A stretch of DNA of 64,000 nt from Agarilytica sp045430305 (lineage in GTDB: Bacteria; Pseudomonadota; Gammaproteobacteria; Pseudomonadales; Cellvibrionaceae): the NCBI GenBank assembly GCA_045430305.1, contig JAILXW010000001.1, forward strand, positions 1,054,001-1,118,000, written 5' to 3'. The notes under the pieces were generated by a model, which saw only the letters and a program-made list of their open reading frames with translations, was not told the origin of the DNA and did not search any database. The translations under genes and the position numbers were made by a program. Each line of letters starts with the position of its first letter. Position 1 is the stretch's first letter. Below are positions 25,838-37,316 of this stretch, in pieces.

Positions 25838-26728
25838 TTAAACATTAAAGACCCCGGAAGATAGGTAGCGATCACCACGATCACAAATAATCGCCACGAT
25901 CACAGCGTTTTCGGTGTGTTTGGCTATGTCCAACGCTGCAGCCATTGCCCCTCCTGACGAGATACCACAGAAAATACCTTCCTCTCTGGCCAACAAACGC
26001 ATCGTCTTTTCCGCGATGTCTTGCGACATATTCACTACCTGGTCGATGTTTTTATCCTCAAAAATTGAAGGTAAATACTCTTGAGGCCAACGACGAATAC
26101 CCGGAATTCGCGCACCCTCTTCAGGCTGCAGGCCAACTATTTGCACCTCAGGGTTTTGTTCTTTAAGAAACTTAGAGGTACCCACGATGGTACCTGTTGT
26201 GCCCATAGAACTGACAAAGTGAGTAATAGAACCTGAGGTTTGACGCCAAATCTCAGGGCCCGTTCCCTCGTAGTGTGCAATCGGGTTGTCGCCGTTGCCG
26301 AATTGATCTAATACCCGCCCCTTACCATCACGCTCCATTTGCTTGGCAAGATCACGAGCACCTTCCATACTCTGTTCTGCGCTCACTAATATTAATTCTG
26401 CACCATAGGCTAACATGGCTGCCTTGCGCTCTTCAGTGGCATTGTCGGGCATAATCAGGGTCATTTTATAACCCTTGATTGCTGCCGCCATCGCTAATGC
26501 AATTCCTGTATTACCACTAGTAGCTTCAATTAATCGGTCACCCGGCGTGATATCCCCTCGCGCTTCTGCGTGGCGAATCATTGACAACGCTGGCCTGTCT
26601 TTCACCGAGCCGGCGGGGTTATTGCCCTCAAGCTTAGCGAGTAAAGTGTTTTTTTCTGTGCCAGGTAAGCGCTGCAATCGCACAAGGGGTGTTTCGCCAA
26701 CACAAGACTCAATGGTAGGGAAATTCAT
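25838..26728 (-). CDS. cysM: Cysteine synthase B
   Basis: A PLP-dependent O-acetylserine sulfhydrylase of the CysM type that can use thiosulfate as well as sulfide. The 296-aa length matches CysM rather than the longer CysK. The PLP lysine is Lys43 in NPAGSVKDRPAL. The substrate loop TSGNTGIALAMAAA is near residue 69, and the phosphate-binding glycine loop is SSMGTTGTIVGTS near 170. The gene is adjacent to relA as in pseudomonads and is divergent from the GacS-like kinase gene. Confidence 0.96.
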   Translation of the reverse strand: MNFPTIESCVGETPLVRLQRLPGTEKNTLLAKLEGNNPAGSVKDRPALSMIRHAEARGDITPGDRLIEATSGNTGIALAMAAAIKGYKMTLIMPDNATEERKAAMLAYGAELILVSAEQSMEGARDLAKQMERDGKGRVLDQFGNGDNPIAHYEGTGPEIWRQTSGSITHFVSSMGTTGTIVGTSKFLKEQNPEVQIVGLQPEEGARIPGIRRWPQEYLPSIFEDKNIDQVVNMSQDIAEKTMRLLAREEGIFCGISSGGAMAAALDIAKHTENAVIVAIICDRGDRYLSSGVFNV

Positions 26729-27087
26729 ATTGGATATAGGAGACCGTTAAAAAAGCCGCAATAATACCATCTTCACTGGAAATGGTAAGAAATCACTACG
26801 TTATTAAAGAGGGCTTACCCCCTTGCTACACCACGCACAAACACAATAAAACCGCGAAGGTTATGAAAACCTTTGATAGGGCATTGAGCTAAACTAAGGC
26901 TGGGCGCTATATTACCCCCCGAATTAATAAGAGAAAACGCTTTAACTCAGAGTTAAAGCAGCAACACTCTCCTTTAAACTGGCTCCTCTCCTTGGGTCAA
27001 CATCGGGGCAAGACACCTGTAACAATGTAACAACACCAGACAATCATAAGCAGCTATAAAAACAGCAACGATTCCAAAGGGAAATGC
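26729..27087. other. 359-nt divergent promoter region between cysM and the hybrid kinase
   Basis: No gene was found. A possible sigma-70 promoter for the kinase is TTGAGC at 26884-26889 and TATATT at 26908-26913 with an 18-nt spacer, giving a leader of about 165 nt. AAAGGG upstream of the ATG at 27088 is the ribosome-binding site. The cysM promoter must also lie here but was not resolved. Confidence 0.45.
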
Positions 27088-29424
27088 ATGCTCATCAACA
27101 AACAAGAACTCGAACACAAACTTTTTAAACTCTGCTTAGCGCCAACCATGCTCGTGTGTTTCGTGATCGCTCTCTATTTTTTCTTAGGATTTTTAGAGTA
27201 TAAAAAAAACCAATCGGAGATCCAAATCGACCTTGTCGCAGGCTTATTTGAGAATGTGTCTTTGCAAGACAAGAACTCTTTTGACAAACTTAGCCTCAGC
27301 ATACTTCAGCAAAGCTCCTATTTCGGCATCGCGATTTTAGATGACAGCCTCGAACTCATATACTCTCAAGGTGTTCTACCACAGAAAAACTCAATTAAAA
27401 ACACGCTTAAAGAGCGTGATCAGGTAACGCTAGACGACAAAGTTTATGCCAAACGAAAAATCACTTTATTAGCTCAAAACCCCCAAGGAAAAACTCACAA
27501 ACAAGACGGCTGGATACTAATCTCTAAAAGCCGAGTCGTTCAATCGCTTTGGTACTACCAAGCCGGAAGCATTTTTTTACTACTTATCATATACGCATTT
27601 TTTTCAATCATATTTTTCTCAAAAAAATTAAAAGACCACATTTCCAACGAACTTAAAGATGCATCAGTAGGCATTCAAAAACTGATCGACGAAGATTACA
27701 ACTACAGAAGCGACAATACGAAATTACGACTATTTTCACCTTTAACAAACCGTATTAACGCTTTGGCAGATGCCATTCAAAATACGCAAGAATATTTACG
27801 CAATGTAGTAGAAACATCGACTAAAGAATTAAGCGAGAGCTTGGAAACCGTGGAGATTCAAAATATTGAGATTGATCTCGCACGCAAAAACGCTTTGAAA
27901 TCTAACGAAATGACCTGTGAGTTTTTAGCCAACACAAGCCATGAAGTACGCACCCCAATTAATGGCATTATTGGCTTTACTAATTTATTACGAAAAACAG
28001 CTATAAACGACCAACAGGCTGAGTATATCGATACGATTGAAGAGTCAGCGAAAGTGCTTCTGTTTAACATGAACGATATGATTGATTATTCTCGCATGGA
28101 AGTAGGCAAACTTAATTTAGACTACAAACCAATCGATGTACGAGAAATTATTATTGAGTCACACAACTATGTTTTGGCGCACAAAGGCCACGACAACATC
28201 ACGATCGATACTAAAATTTCACAGGCTGTACCTCACAAACTGCTTGGCGACTCTATGCGTATGCAGCAAGCATATAACAACCTACTCAGCTGCGCCGCTG
28301 ACTTTACCGAAGCCCAATATCTCAACACATTTATTGACGTCATCGAGCAAGACGGAGGAAAGTTCACACTAAAAATTAGCGTAAGCGCTGCTGGAGAGTT
28401 TCAAGACAACCCTGCCATTCGAGAAGCCCACAATATTCTTAGTAGCCACACCCTAGACAACAAAACCCTCACAAGTAAAAACATGATGAGCCTAGTAATA
28501 GCGAAAGGCTTGATAGGAAGAATGAACGGCCAAACAGGCATTAGCACACAAAAAGAGCATACTACCTTCTGGCTAACCTTAGAGCTTGGCGCTGCGATAC
28601 CTGCGCAAAGTAACCAACACAAAAAACATAAGCGGTCTCAGTTTCTGGTAGTAGACGACAACCCTGCCAACCGAAAACTTGTCCAAGAATTATTAAAAGG
28701 TTTGGGGGTGACGGTCCAATGTGCCGAAAGTGGTTTGCAAGCATTGGAGCTTTGTCGGCAAAAAATATTCGACCTGATACTTATGGACATCCAGATGCCT
28801 GACATGGATGGCTACGACACTGCGATTGCAATTCGCGCGCAAGAGAATCCAGAAAGCCGAACGCCCATTGTCGCACTTACAGCCCATGCAGTTGAAGATG
28901 AGAAAAGTAAAATTTTACTTTCTGGTATGGATGACTTTATCAGCAAGCCCATCGGGGAGCGCGAATTATGTGAGCTAATTACTCGCTGGACAAATGACGA
29001 CTGCACCGACGGTTCGAAGATGGATACAAACGCAACACCCGAAAACGAGCATTTTCGTTCCACACCAACGAGTCAGCCTGTCAGTATCATTACCAGCCTA
29101 AACTTGGCAAAAGGCAAACCAGATCTCGCGAAAGATATGCTGGAAATGCTTCTCATGAGTGTTCGAAAAGAGCTCGACCCCATGAAAAAGGATTTGTCTT
29201 CAAATGATCTTCAAAGCTTACAAGAAAAAGTACATAAAATTCACGGTGGCGCGTGCTACTGTGGTGTACCAAGGTTACTGGAATCTAGCGCCAAGCTCGA
29301 CAAAGCACTAAGTGATAACGATCACGACCAAGCTGATAAAATTTTGCCTATATTTTTTGAAAACTGTGAAGAGTTACTGGCCTGGCAAGTAGGCCATGAC
29401 CTCGATGAAATATTTACGGAGTAA
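27088..29424 (+). CDS. GacS/BarA-like hybrid histidine kinase with degenerate ATP-binding domain
   Basis: The 778-aa inner-membrane protein has TM1 (about 17-40), a periplasmic sensor loop (40-155), TM2 (about 157-178), a HAMP-like linker, and HisKA with His285 (SHEVRTP). A shrunken HATPase region follows (about 385-515), then a receiver domain with phospho-acceptor Asp567 (LILMDIQMPDMDG) and an HPt domain with His716 (VHKIHGG). In the HATPase part the N-box asparagine is replaced (NNLLSCAADF), no DxGxG is present, and the GTGLGL box reads SKNMMSLVIAKG, so autophosphorylation looks impossible. The other phosphotransfer residues are intact. E. coli BarA has 918 aa. Location beside cysM-relA-mazG matches gacS of Pseudomonas. 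A role as phosphorelay acceptor or regulator is inference. Confidence 0.88.
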   Translation: MLINKQELEHKLFKLCLAPTMLVCFVIALYFFLGFLEYKKNQSEIQIDLVAGLFENVSLQDKNSFDKLSLSILQQSSYFGIAILDDSLELIYSQGVLPQKNSIKNTLKERDQVTLDDKVYAKRKITLLAQNPQGKTHKQDGWILISKSRVVQSLWYYQAGSIFLLLIIYAFFSIIFFSKKLKDHISNELKDASVGIQKLIDEDYNYRSDNTKLRLFSPLTNRINALADAIQNTQEYLRNVVETSTKELSESLETVEIQNIEIDLARKNALKSNEMTCEFLANTSHEVRTPINGIIGFTNLLRKTAINDQQAEYIDTIEESAKVLLFNMNDMIDYSRMEVGKLNLDYKPIDVREIIIESHNYVLAHKGHDNITIDTKISQAVPHKLLGDSMRMQQAYNNLLSCAADFTEAQYLNTFIDVIEQDGGKFTLKISVSAAGEFQDNPAIREAHNILSSHTLDNKTLTSKNMMSLVIAKGLIGRMNGQTGISTQKEHTTFWLTLELGAAIPAQSNQHKKHKRSQFLVVDDNPANRKLVQELLKGLGVTVQCAESGLQALELCRQKIFDLILMDIQMPDMDGYDTAIAIRAQENPESRTPIVALTAHAVEDEKSKILLSGMDDFISKPIGERELCELITRWTNDDCTDGSKMDTNATPENEHFRSTPTSQPVSIITSLNLAKGKPDLAKDMLEMLLMSVRKELDPMKKDLSSNDLQSLQEKVHKIHGGACYCGVPRLLESSAKLDKALSDNDHDQADKILPIFFENCEELLAWQVGHDLDEIFTE

Positions 29425-29491
29425 ACACCCACCTCTGCGTACCAATAAATGGTTGTTCAGCTTAAGAAACGTTTTGAGGAATCACGGCGTT

Positions 29492-30220
29492 TTAATGGAA
29501 AAGTTCACGCGCTTTAAGGGGCTTTGAACCCAATAGTGGCTGAAGCGCTATTCGTGCCAGTCGCTTGGCATATTTCAGAGCCTCAGAATTAAACTCTCCC
29601 GCTTTAATATCATGTATCGCCTTAGAAGGAAAAACATCCCTTCTAAGCAGACTCTCATTTCTAGATTTTTCATCGTCGACCGCCAAAGGCACAAAGCCTT
29701 CATCCACAACAAATACATATGCGCTCTGACTATTTTGAACAATAGGAGCCTGCTGTACGTCGTACTCAAAATCTATGGCAAAACCTAATGATTCCAACAG
29801 CTGAAATTCAAAACTCCGCAATGAGCGTTCGATATCAATTTGGGTTTCTTCCCTACCTAACTCACTCAATCTGGCGACAGCACGTTGATATGAGTAATAA
29901 ATTTCTTCATGGGGGTCATCTTGTGCCAGACACCGTTCAACCAATTCGTTTAGATATATTCCACAATACAGTGCATTACCCTGCAATTGAAAAGCTGGGT
30001 GTAACATTTCGATCTGCATTGCTGTTTTTAACGCGCTTTTTCCTTGCCACGAACAAGATAGAGGTGTGAAGGCTTGCAGTTTAGACTTTTTAGATTTAGG
30101 CGATTGCCGATGTACTAATGATACACGCCCGTAGTCTGGCGTGAGTACATTAAGAATCACTTTAGAATCGGTGTATTGGCGCGAGTGAATGAGGTATGCC
30201 GCTTGATTGTCGACCCGCAT
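29492..30220 (-). CDS. recO: DNA repair protein RecO
   Basis: RecO binds single-stranded DNA and RecR to load RecA on SSB-coated gaps. The 242-aa protein has the N-terminal OB fold (residues 1-80; AAYLIHSRQYTDSKVILNVLT, then GRVSLVHR) and the helical C-terminal part (SLRSFEFQLLESLGF). The C-terminal zinc-binding cysteines of some homologues are absent. The start is 12 nt downstream of the era stop, at the promoter-distal end of the lepA-lepB-rnc-era cluster. The following gene in many relatives, pdxJ, is not here; the convergent kinase gene ends 67 nt away. Confidence 0.95.
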   Translation of the reverse strand: MRVDNQAAYLIHSRQYTDSKVILNVLTPDYGRVSLVHRQSPKSKKSKLQAFTPLSCSWQGKSALKTAMQIEMLHPAFQLQGNALYCGIYLNELVERCLAQDDPHEEIYYSYQRAVARLSELGREETQIDIERSLRSFEFQLLESLGFAIDFEYDVQQAPIVQNSQSAYVFVVDEGFVPLAVDDEKSRNESLLRRDVFPSKAIHDIKAGEFNSEALKYAKRLARIALQPLLGSKPLKARELFH

Positions 30221-30232
30221 ACTGATTAGACC

Positions 30233-31141
30233 TTATTCGTCCAGCCCCAAACTCTTTAAAGCGCGCTCGCTATCAGACCAGCCGCTTTTGACTTTGACCC
30301 ATAGGTTCAGCATTATTTTTCCATCGAAGAGGCGTTCCATATCTTCACGCGCCTGTTGACCGATTTTTTTTAGCTTATCGCCTTTATCGCCAATCAAAAT
30401 ACGCTTTTGCCCTTCCCGCTCCACGAGAATTAATGCGCTTATGGTCAACAACTTAGGCGCTTCGACAAACTCTTCAATTTCTACGGCCGTTTGGTAGGGC
30501 AACTCAGCACCGAGTTGACGGGTGATTTTCTCTCGAATAATTTCCGCCGCCATAAAGCGCATAGAACGATCGGTGACTTGATCTTCCGGGTAAAAGAAGT
30601 CAGCTTCAGGCAAGGCATCAGCAATAAGTAACTCCAGTCGATCTAAATTGGTATTTTTCAGTGCAGAAAGTGGTACGAGTTCCGCTTTGGGTAATTTTTC
30701 TTGTAATCGACTGAGCACGGGCAACAGCTCTTCTTTATTCGTGATCTGATCTACTTTGTTCACAGCCACTACCGCCTGACAAGACTCTTTGGCAACCCAC
30801 TGCATTACCGCCTCATCTTCTTCCGTCCATTGGCTCTTTTCCACTACAAACACGATGACATCTACACCCTGTAAGGCGGTAGTCGCAGCGCGGTTCATAT
30901 AGCGGTTTATCGCTTTACTCTGACCTTTGTGAATGCCCGGCGTATCAACAAACACCATCTGTACATCATCCAGTGTTTTTATCCCAACAATATTTTGTCG
31001 CGTGGTTTGCGGTTTACGCGAAGTAATACTGATTTTTTGTTCTAGCAGATGATTGAGCAACGTGGATTTACCGACGTTGGGCCGCCCAACAATAGCGATA
31101 AACCCGCATTTTTTTTTGGGAGTATGATTAGATTCGGTCAC
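30233..31141 (-). CDS. era: GTPase Era
   Basis: An essential GTPase that binds 16S rRNA near its 3' end and helps assemble the 30S subunit. The 302-aa protein has G1 GRPNVGKST (residues 18-26), G3 DTPGIHKGQ, G4 NKVD, and a C-terminal KH domain with GDKGDKLKKIG near residue 255. The start is GTG and overlaps the rnc stop by 4 nt (GTGA), the usual rnc-era coupling. Confidence 0.98.
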   Translation of the reverse strand: MTESNHTPKKKCGFIAIVGRPNVGKSTLLNHLLEQKISITSRKPQTTRQNIVGIKTLDDVQMVFVDTPGIHKGQSKAINRYMNRAATTALQGVDVIVFVVEKSQWTEEDEAVMQWVAKESCQAVVAVNKVDQITNKEELLPVLSRLQEKLPKAELVPLSALKNTNLDRLELLIADALPEADFFYPEDQVTDRSMRFMAAEIIREKITRQLGAELPYQTAVEIEEFVEAPKLLTISALILVEREGQKRILIGDKGDKLKKIGQQAREDMERLFDGKIMLNLWVKVKSGWSDSERALKSLGLDE

Positions 31142-31821
31142 GCACTGTGCTCCGGCATCAGGATCTTCAGCATTTTTTCCGCCGCCAGTTTTTCTGCCGT
31201 GCGCTTGCTCGAGGCGGTCGCACAGGTGATTTCATCGCAAAAACTTACAGAACAGCTTACTTCAAACTGCTTGGCGTGAGCTTCGCCGGCTATCGAGGCA
31301 ACGGTATATTTAGGCAAGTCTTTTTTGTGTTCTTGTAGGTATTCTTGCAAACGTGTTTTTGGGTCTTTATCGGTATTATCTACACTGATATTTTCAAGGC
31401 GACTTTGAAACCACGCCAGCACAACGCTACGACACACCTCAAAACCACTTTCTTTAAAAATTGCGCCAATGAGAGCTTCTACCGCATCAGACAAAATTGA
31501 CGCTCGTCGAAAACCACCACTTTTTAATTCGCCTTCCCCTAACAATAGAAAATCGCCCAACTCAAATTCACGCGCTAATTCAGCGAGCGTATCTCCCTTT
31601 ACCAAACTGGCGCGCAGTCGGGACAGATCCCCCTCGCAAGCCTTCGGGAATTTCTCAAACAAAGATTCTGCAATAATAAAATTAAGAAGCGAATCACCTA
31701 GAAACTCTAAGCGTTCGTTGTTGCGCTTCCCCACACTACGATGAGACAGCGCTTGCTCTAGAAGGGAGCTATCCTCAAATTGATAGCCAAGTTTTTGAAC
31801 TAGCTTACTATTTTTTCTCAT
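31138..31821 (-). CDS. rnc: Ribonuclease III
   Basis: A double-stranded RNA endonuclease that processes rRNA precursors and structured mRNAs. The 227-aa protein has the signature ERLEFLGDSLLNFII near residue 37 with acidic metal ligands, a second acidic site (DAVEALIGAIF near 112), and a dsRNA-binding domain (residues about 155-225). Its start lies 14 nt inside the end of the DUF4845 gene, and its stop overlaps era. Confidence 0.98.
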   Translation of the reverse strand: MRKNSKLVQKLGYQFEDSSLLEQALSHRSVGKRNNERLEFLGDSLLNFIIAESLFEKFPKACEGDLSRLRASLVKGDTLAELAREFELGDFLLLGEGELKSGGFRRASILSDAVEALIGAIFKESGFEVCRSVVLAWFQSRLENISVDNTDKDPKTRLQEYLQEHKKDLPKYTVASIAGEAHAKQFEVSCSVSFCDEITCATASSKRTAEKLAAEKMLKILMPEHSA

Positions 31822-32224
31822 TTACCACGTCGATCAAATAATCACAGCACTTATCTGGGTTGGAAGTATCTAGCTGGCTTTTAAAATTAACCACCGCTTC
31901 AATATTCGCCACGATGGGCACACGCACTTCATATACACTGCTCACATACAAAGTGCCTTTTTTTCGTTTTATGATAAAACTTTTTGATTGAACCCCCCCA
32001 AGGGCATTGACAGTCAGATAGCGGTCTATGCTTCTTCGAATATCAGATTTATCCATGTTCGCCAAATCCGGGTTGTTATCAACCAAAAACTGATACGCTG
32101 CAGTTACATAGCTCTGCTCAACATATAGCGGCACTATTTTAATACCTACCAAAATTATCACAGCCAAAGAGAAACCAATGGCGGCGTGACTTATCGATAT
32201 AAAACCGAGTTGGCGCTTTTTCAT
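31808..32224 (-). CDS. DUF4845 single-pass membrane protein
   Basis: A 138-aa protein with a short basic N-terminus (MKKRQLGF), one membrane helix (about residues 10-32) and a periplasmic or pilin-like remainder. DUF4845 proteins are regularly encoded between lepB and rnc in gammaproteobacteria; their function is unknown. The C-terminal CCDYLIDVVNEKK includes a Cys pair. The gene overlaps rnc by 14 nt, so it belongs to the same operon. A gap of 223 nt with no supported feature separates it from lepB. Confidence 0.85.
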   Translation of the reverse strand: MKKRQLGFISISHAAIGFSLAVIILVGIKIVPLYVEQSYVTAAYQFLVDNNPDLANMDKSDIRRSIDRYLTVNALGGVQSKSFIIKRKKGTLYVSSVYEVRVPIVANIEAVVNFKSQLDTSNPDKCCDYLIDVVNEKK

Positions 32225-32447
32225 AGAAACCTCTGTTTTACTACGCTGTATATATTCGCGGAATTTTTGGTAAACGTTTTTATTAAGATAGCTAATTTAT
32301 AGCCTAGAACAAGCGTTTTACGATAACTCAGCCCACGAAAACACCTTATCGTGCACCTGAGGGTCTCTCGCCAAATAGCACCTGCGTCGATAGTACCTAC
32401 GCTAATACTATTAATACCTATAGAACCAAAACCTCAAGCACCAAAAC

Positions 32448-33302
32448 CTAAATACTGCCAACACGCGAAAACGACGGGACGCTCACGAAAGATTCCCAAT
32501 GCATCCAAATAGCGAATGCTTTGCCAACAATACGCTCTTCGGGCACGGGACCCCATACGCGACTATCAGAGCTATTGTCGCGGTTATCTCCCATCATAAA
32601 GTAATGCCCTTCGGGCACAGTCCACTCTTCCACTCTGGGTATACGCGCCGGAGTCACGCATTTACGCATAGTATGCGTGTCGTCGCCGAATTTTTCTTCC
32701 GCCAACATGTAATTGCCATAGGTGCACGTATCATTTTGGTAGGAATCCACCCGCTCAGCCGCTTGGTCTTGTCGCTCGCCATTAATGAATAAAACATTAT
32801 CCGCTAGGCGAATAGTATCCCCAGGTAAACCAATGACACGTTTGATGAAATAACGCTTTTCATGTGGCGGAAAGAACACCATAACGTCACCGCGCTTAGG
32901 CTCAGTAATATTGACCACCTTCTTACGTATCAATGGTAAGCGAACCCCGTACACAAATTTATTCACCAGAATAAAATCCCCGACTTGTAAAGTGGGCACC
33001 ATAGATTCAGAAGGAATTTGGAAGGGCTCAACAACAAAAGAGCGCAAGACGAAAACGACTAGAAGAACAGGGAAGAATGATTTGGAATATTCGACTAATA
33101 CGGGCTCAGAGGCAACTCGCTCTATTGCTTGCCGGTATGTATCATCACTTAGTTTTTCTTCTTCCGACATTGCTTCATATTCAGAATCAACTGCAGCCGT
33201 AGCCAGCCGGCGTGAGCCCTGAAAAAGGGCGATGTCAATCAGCCAAACAATGCCTGTACCAGCAACAGCCAGAAAAAGTATGAGAGGTAAGTTAATATCC
33301 AT
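32448..33302 (-). CDS. lepB: Signal peptidase I
   Basis: The inner-membrane serine protease that removes signal peptides from Sec and Tat substrates. At 284 aa it has two N-terminal membrane segments (about 5-25 and 74-92). The catalytic Ser100 lies in IPSESMVPT and the general base Lys154 in FIKRVIGLPGD. The conserved GDNRDNSSDSRVWG box is near residue 240. A Cys pair (CTYGN, MRKCV) in the large periplasmic domain may form a disulfide. It follows lepA by 26 nt. Confidence 0.98.
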   Translation of the reverse strand: MDINLPLILFLAVAGTGIVWLIDIALFQGSRRLATAAVDSEYEAMSEEEKLSDDTYRQAIERVASEPVLVEYSKSFFPVLLVVFVLRSFVVEPFQIPSESMVPTLQVGDFILVNKFVYGVRLPLIRKKVVNITEPKRGDVMVFFPPHEKRYFIKRVIGLPGDTIRLADNVLFINGERQDQAAERVDSYQNDTCTYGNYMLAEEKFGDDTHTMRKCVTPARIPRVEEWTVPEGHYFMMGDNRDNSSDSRVWGPVPEERIVGKAFAIWMHWESFVSVPSFSRVGSI

Positions 33303-33328
33303 AAATTTAGTTTGTTATTTTCGAGTTC

Positions 33329-35131
<1,803 letters not shown>

Positions 35132-35274
35132 TACGTTACTGCGGCCTTTTTTATCGCTAAATCACTAGATTTAGGTGGGTTTGAGGGCTGCGCAAGTCTA
35201 CAGGAATTGTGGAAGGCACGCCATGCATGCAGCACACACGTGCGAAGGCGCTGGGCATTTCAAAAGCTAGCACC

Positions 35275-35299
35275 GCTGGCCCGGTTACGAGGGGCCAGC
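35275..35299 (-). terminator. Possible weak terminator after the DegP-like protease gene
   Basis: GCTGGCCC and GGGCCAGC form an 8-bp stem with a 9-nt loop, 18 nt past the protease stop in the minus direction. A TTTT run begins only about 9 nt after the stem, so strength is doubtful. Confidence 0.35.
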
Positions 35300-35316
35300 A
35301 TAAACACTAAAACGGG

Positions 35317-36717
35317 TTATTTGCTTTCTAGAATTATCGTCCTAAACAAAGGCTGGCCGCGCTTGAAGAAACGTACAGGCAACAAGGTATTTTCTGGGAG
35401 GGATTGCATCACCGCCTGATAGTCATCAAAGTCTTTAATTTCTTCAAAACCAAGCTGAGCCAATATATCCCCTGGCTCGATGCCCGCTTCAGCGGCTGGG
35501 CCACGAGGGTCAACCTCGCGCACTCTTACCCCGCCTTTAAGGCGAAGCAGCTTAAGATTATCATCGTCAACCGGCGCAACAACCAAACCTAAACGATCAC
35601 CGCTAAAATTGGCGTGCTCACCAAGCTTATTCTCTCCGCTCGAGTCTCCACCGCGAACCCCTACTTTCACGGTCATAACCTTCCGCTTACCTCGACGCAT
35701 CACCTCCACCTGCACCCGAGCACCCGGCGCCGTGACACCCACAGCGTGAGGCAGGTCAGAACGATCCACTATCTCTACGTCGTCAAAACGCGTAATAATA
35801 TCGCCCTCTTTAAGACCTGACTTTTCTGCAGGACCACCAATCTCCATGCGTGTGATCAACGCGCCTTGCGGCTTTTTCAAACCAAAAGATTGAGCAAGGT
35901 CTTTGTCTACCTCTTGAATAACAACACCCAGCCAGCCGCGATCAACGTGCCCCTTACTCTTTAACTGCTTCACAACATTGCGCGCAACACCTGAAGGAAT
36001 TGCAAAAGAAAGCCCAATGGAACCACCAGACTGCGTATATATTTGCGAGTTTACGCCAACGACTTTACCGCTCAAATCAAACAGCGGCCCACCCGAGTTG
36101 CCAGGGTTAATCGCAACATCGGTTTGAATAAAGGGCACATAATCACCTTCCTGATTCGGAATACTTCTACCTTTGGCGCTCACAATGCCAGCACTGGCAG
36201 AAAAATCGAGTCCAAAAGGCGAGCCGATGGCCACCACCCACTCACCAACTTTTAATTCATCACCATCTGCCAACTCTAAATACGGCAAATTTTTTTCTTC
36301 AACTTTTAACAAGGCCAAATCAGATATTGGATCTGTACCAATTAGCGTCGCGTTATATTCACGCCTATCGGTTAAGCGCACAACGATTTCATCAGCACCT
36401 TCAATAACGTGATTATTCGTAATCAGATAACCATCATCTGATACAAAAAACCCCGAACCCATAGAATGCAGATTACGCTTAGGCGTATTGCGCGGTTCTA
36501 TAAACTGTCGAAACAATTCGGGAACTTGATGACCAGGAGGCAAACTCAATTTGGAAGCGTCACCTTTAGCTTCGGTGTTAATTTTTACCACTGCAGCAGA
36601 CTTATCTTGAATTAACTGGGTAAAATCCGGCAGGTTTCGCGCAACCACATGAGCACTACCAAAAATAAAAGTAACAACTACCAAGCACCAGGCAAATGGA
36701 AACCCAAGCTTTTTCAT
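35317..36717 (-). CDS. mucD: Periplasmic serine endoprotease DegP/MucD-like
   Basis: A 466-aa periplasmic protease/chaperone that degrades misfolded envelope proteins. It has a signal peptide (residues 1-27, ending near HVVARN), a trypsin-like domain with His103 (TNNHVIEG), Asp133 (SDLALLKV) and Ser208 (PGNSGGPL), and two PDZ domains (about 255-345 and 375-460). It is the last gene of the rpoE-rseABC cluster, which is the position of mucD in Pseudomonas, so it is probably a sigma-E-linked quality-control protease. GGAG about 9 nt before the ATG is the ribosome-binding site. Confidence 0.95.
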   Translation of the reverse strand: MKKLGFPFAWCLVVVTFIFGSAHVVARNLPDFTQLIQDKSAAVVKINTEAKGDASKLSLPPGHQVPELFRQFIEPRNTPKRNLHSMGSGFFVSDDGYLITNNHVIEGADEIVVRLTDRREYNATLIGTDPISDLALLKVEEKNLPYLELADGDELKVGEWVVAIGSPFGLDFSASAGIVSAKGRSIPNQEGDYVPFIQTDVAINPGNSGGPLFDLSGKVVGVNSQIYTQSGGSIGLSFAIPSGVARNVVKQLKSKGHVDRGWLGVVIQEVDKDLAQSFGLKKPQGALITRMEIGGPAEKSGLKEGDIITRFDDVEIVDRSDLPHAVGVTAPGARVQVEVMRRGKRKVMTVKVGVRGGDSSGENKLGEHANFSGDRLGLVVAPVDDDNLKLLRLKGGVRVREVDPRGPAAEAGIEPGDILAQLGFEEIKDFDDYQAVMQSLPENTLLPVRFFKRGQPLFRTIILESK

Positions 36718-36825
36718 TTTTACATCTCTCCTACTAATTTATTTGGAAATATAATGGCTCTGTTAACGCTATGACTATCAGTTTTAAATTACGTGCGAAT
36801 TATTTATATCCACGAAAGAGACTCT

Positions 36826-37293
36826 CTAGCTTAGAATTTCACTCGCAACGGCTAAGCCGATGACACGAGCATGAAACCGTGTGCTCCCTCGACTCTTTCG
36901 CATATACGCCTTTACCAATACTGCGCCACAAACTATGCCAAAGGCCGCGCCAAGCGCGACATAAAAATCATGCTGAAAATAGAGCGTAGCAATGGAAGAT
37001 GCAATTAGCATGCATATGAGAGGAACCCCGTAAGCGATGAGCGCAGCAAACACAAGGGCATTTTCTTGAACCCCCAATATTGCACGATCACCAATTCGCC
37101 AAGGCAAGTTACGACTTTGCTCGTCGAAAAACGCTTTTACAAAGGTCATATTTTTATTTGCGGTTAACTTTGCTAAGACCTGAGTGCCACAACCGGTCTT
37201 TGCCGCGCAGGACGCACAAGCAGATTGCTGAACGGTTTCAAGCCATAAACCGTCTTCTTCAATCGCCACCACAAGGCCACTTTCTTTCAACAT
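36826..37293 (-). CDS. rseC: RseC/MucC family membrane protein
   Basis: A 155-aa inner-membrane protein with an N-terminal cytoplasmic part holding a cysteine cluster (Cys26, Cys29, Cys35 in SACASCAAKTGCG), two membrane helices (about 80-103 and 108-130) and a basic C-terminus. RseC homologues modulate sigma-E activity and take part in reduction of SoxR with the Rnf-like complex. It lies 23 nt after rseB. Confidence 0.92.
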   Translation of the reverse strand: MLKESGLVVAIEEDGLWLETVQQSACASCAAKTGCGTQVLAKLTANKNMTFVKAFFDEQSRNLPWRIGDRAILGVQENALVFAALIAYGVPLICMLIASSIATLYFQHDFYVALGAAFGIVCGAVLVKAYMRKSRGSTRFHARVIGLAVASEILS

Positions 37294-37316
37294 AATAAGA
37301 TCAATTCTGAAAAACG

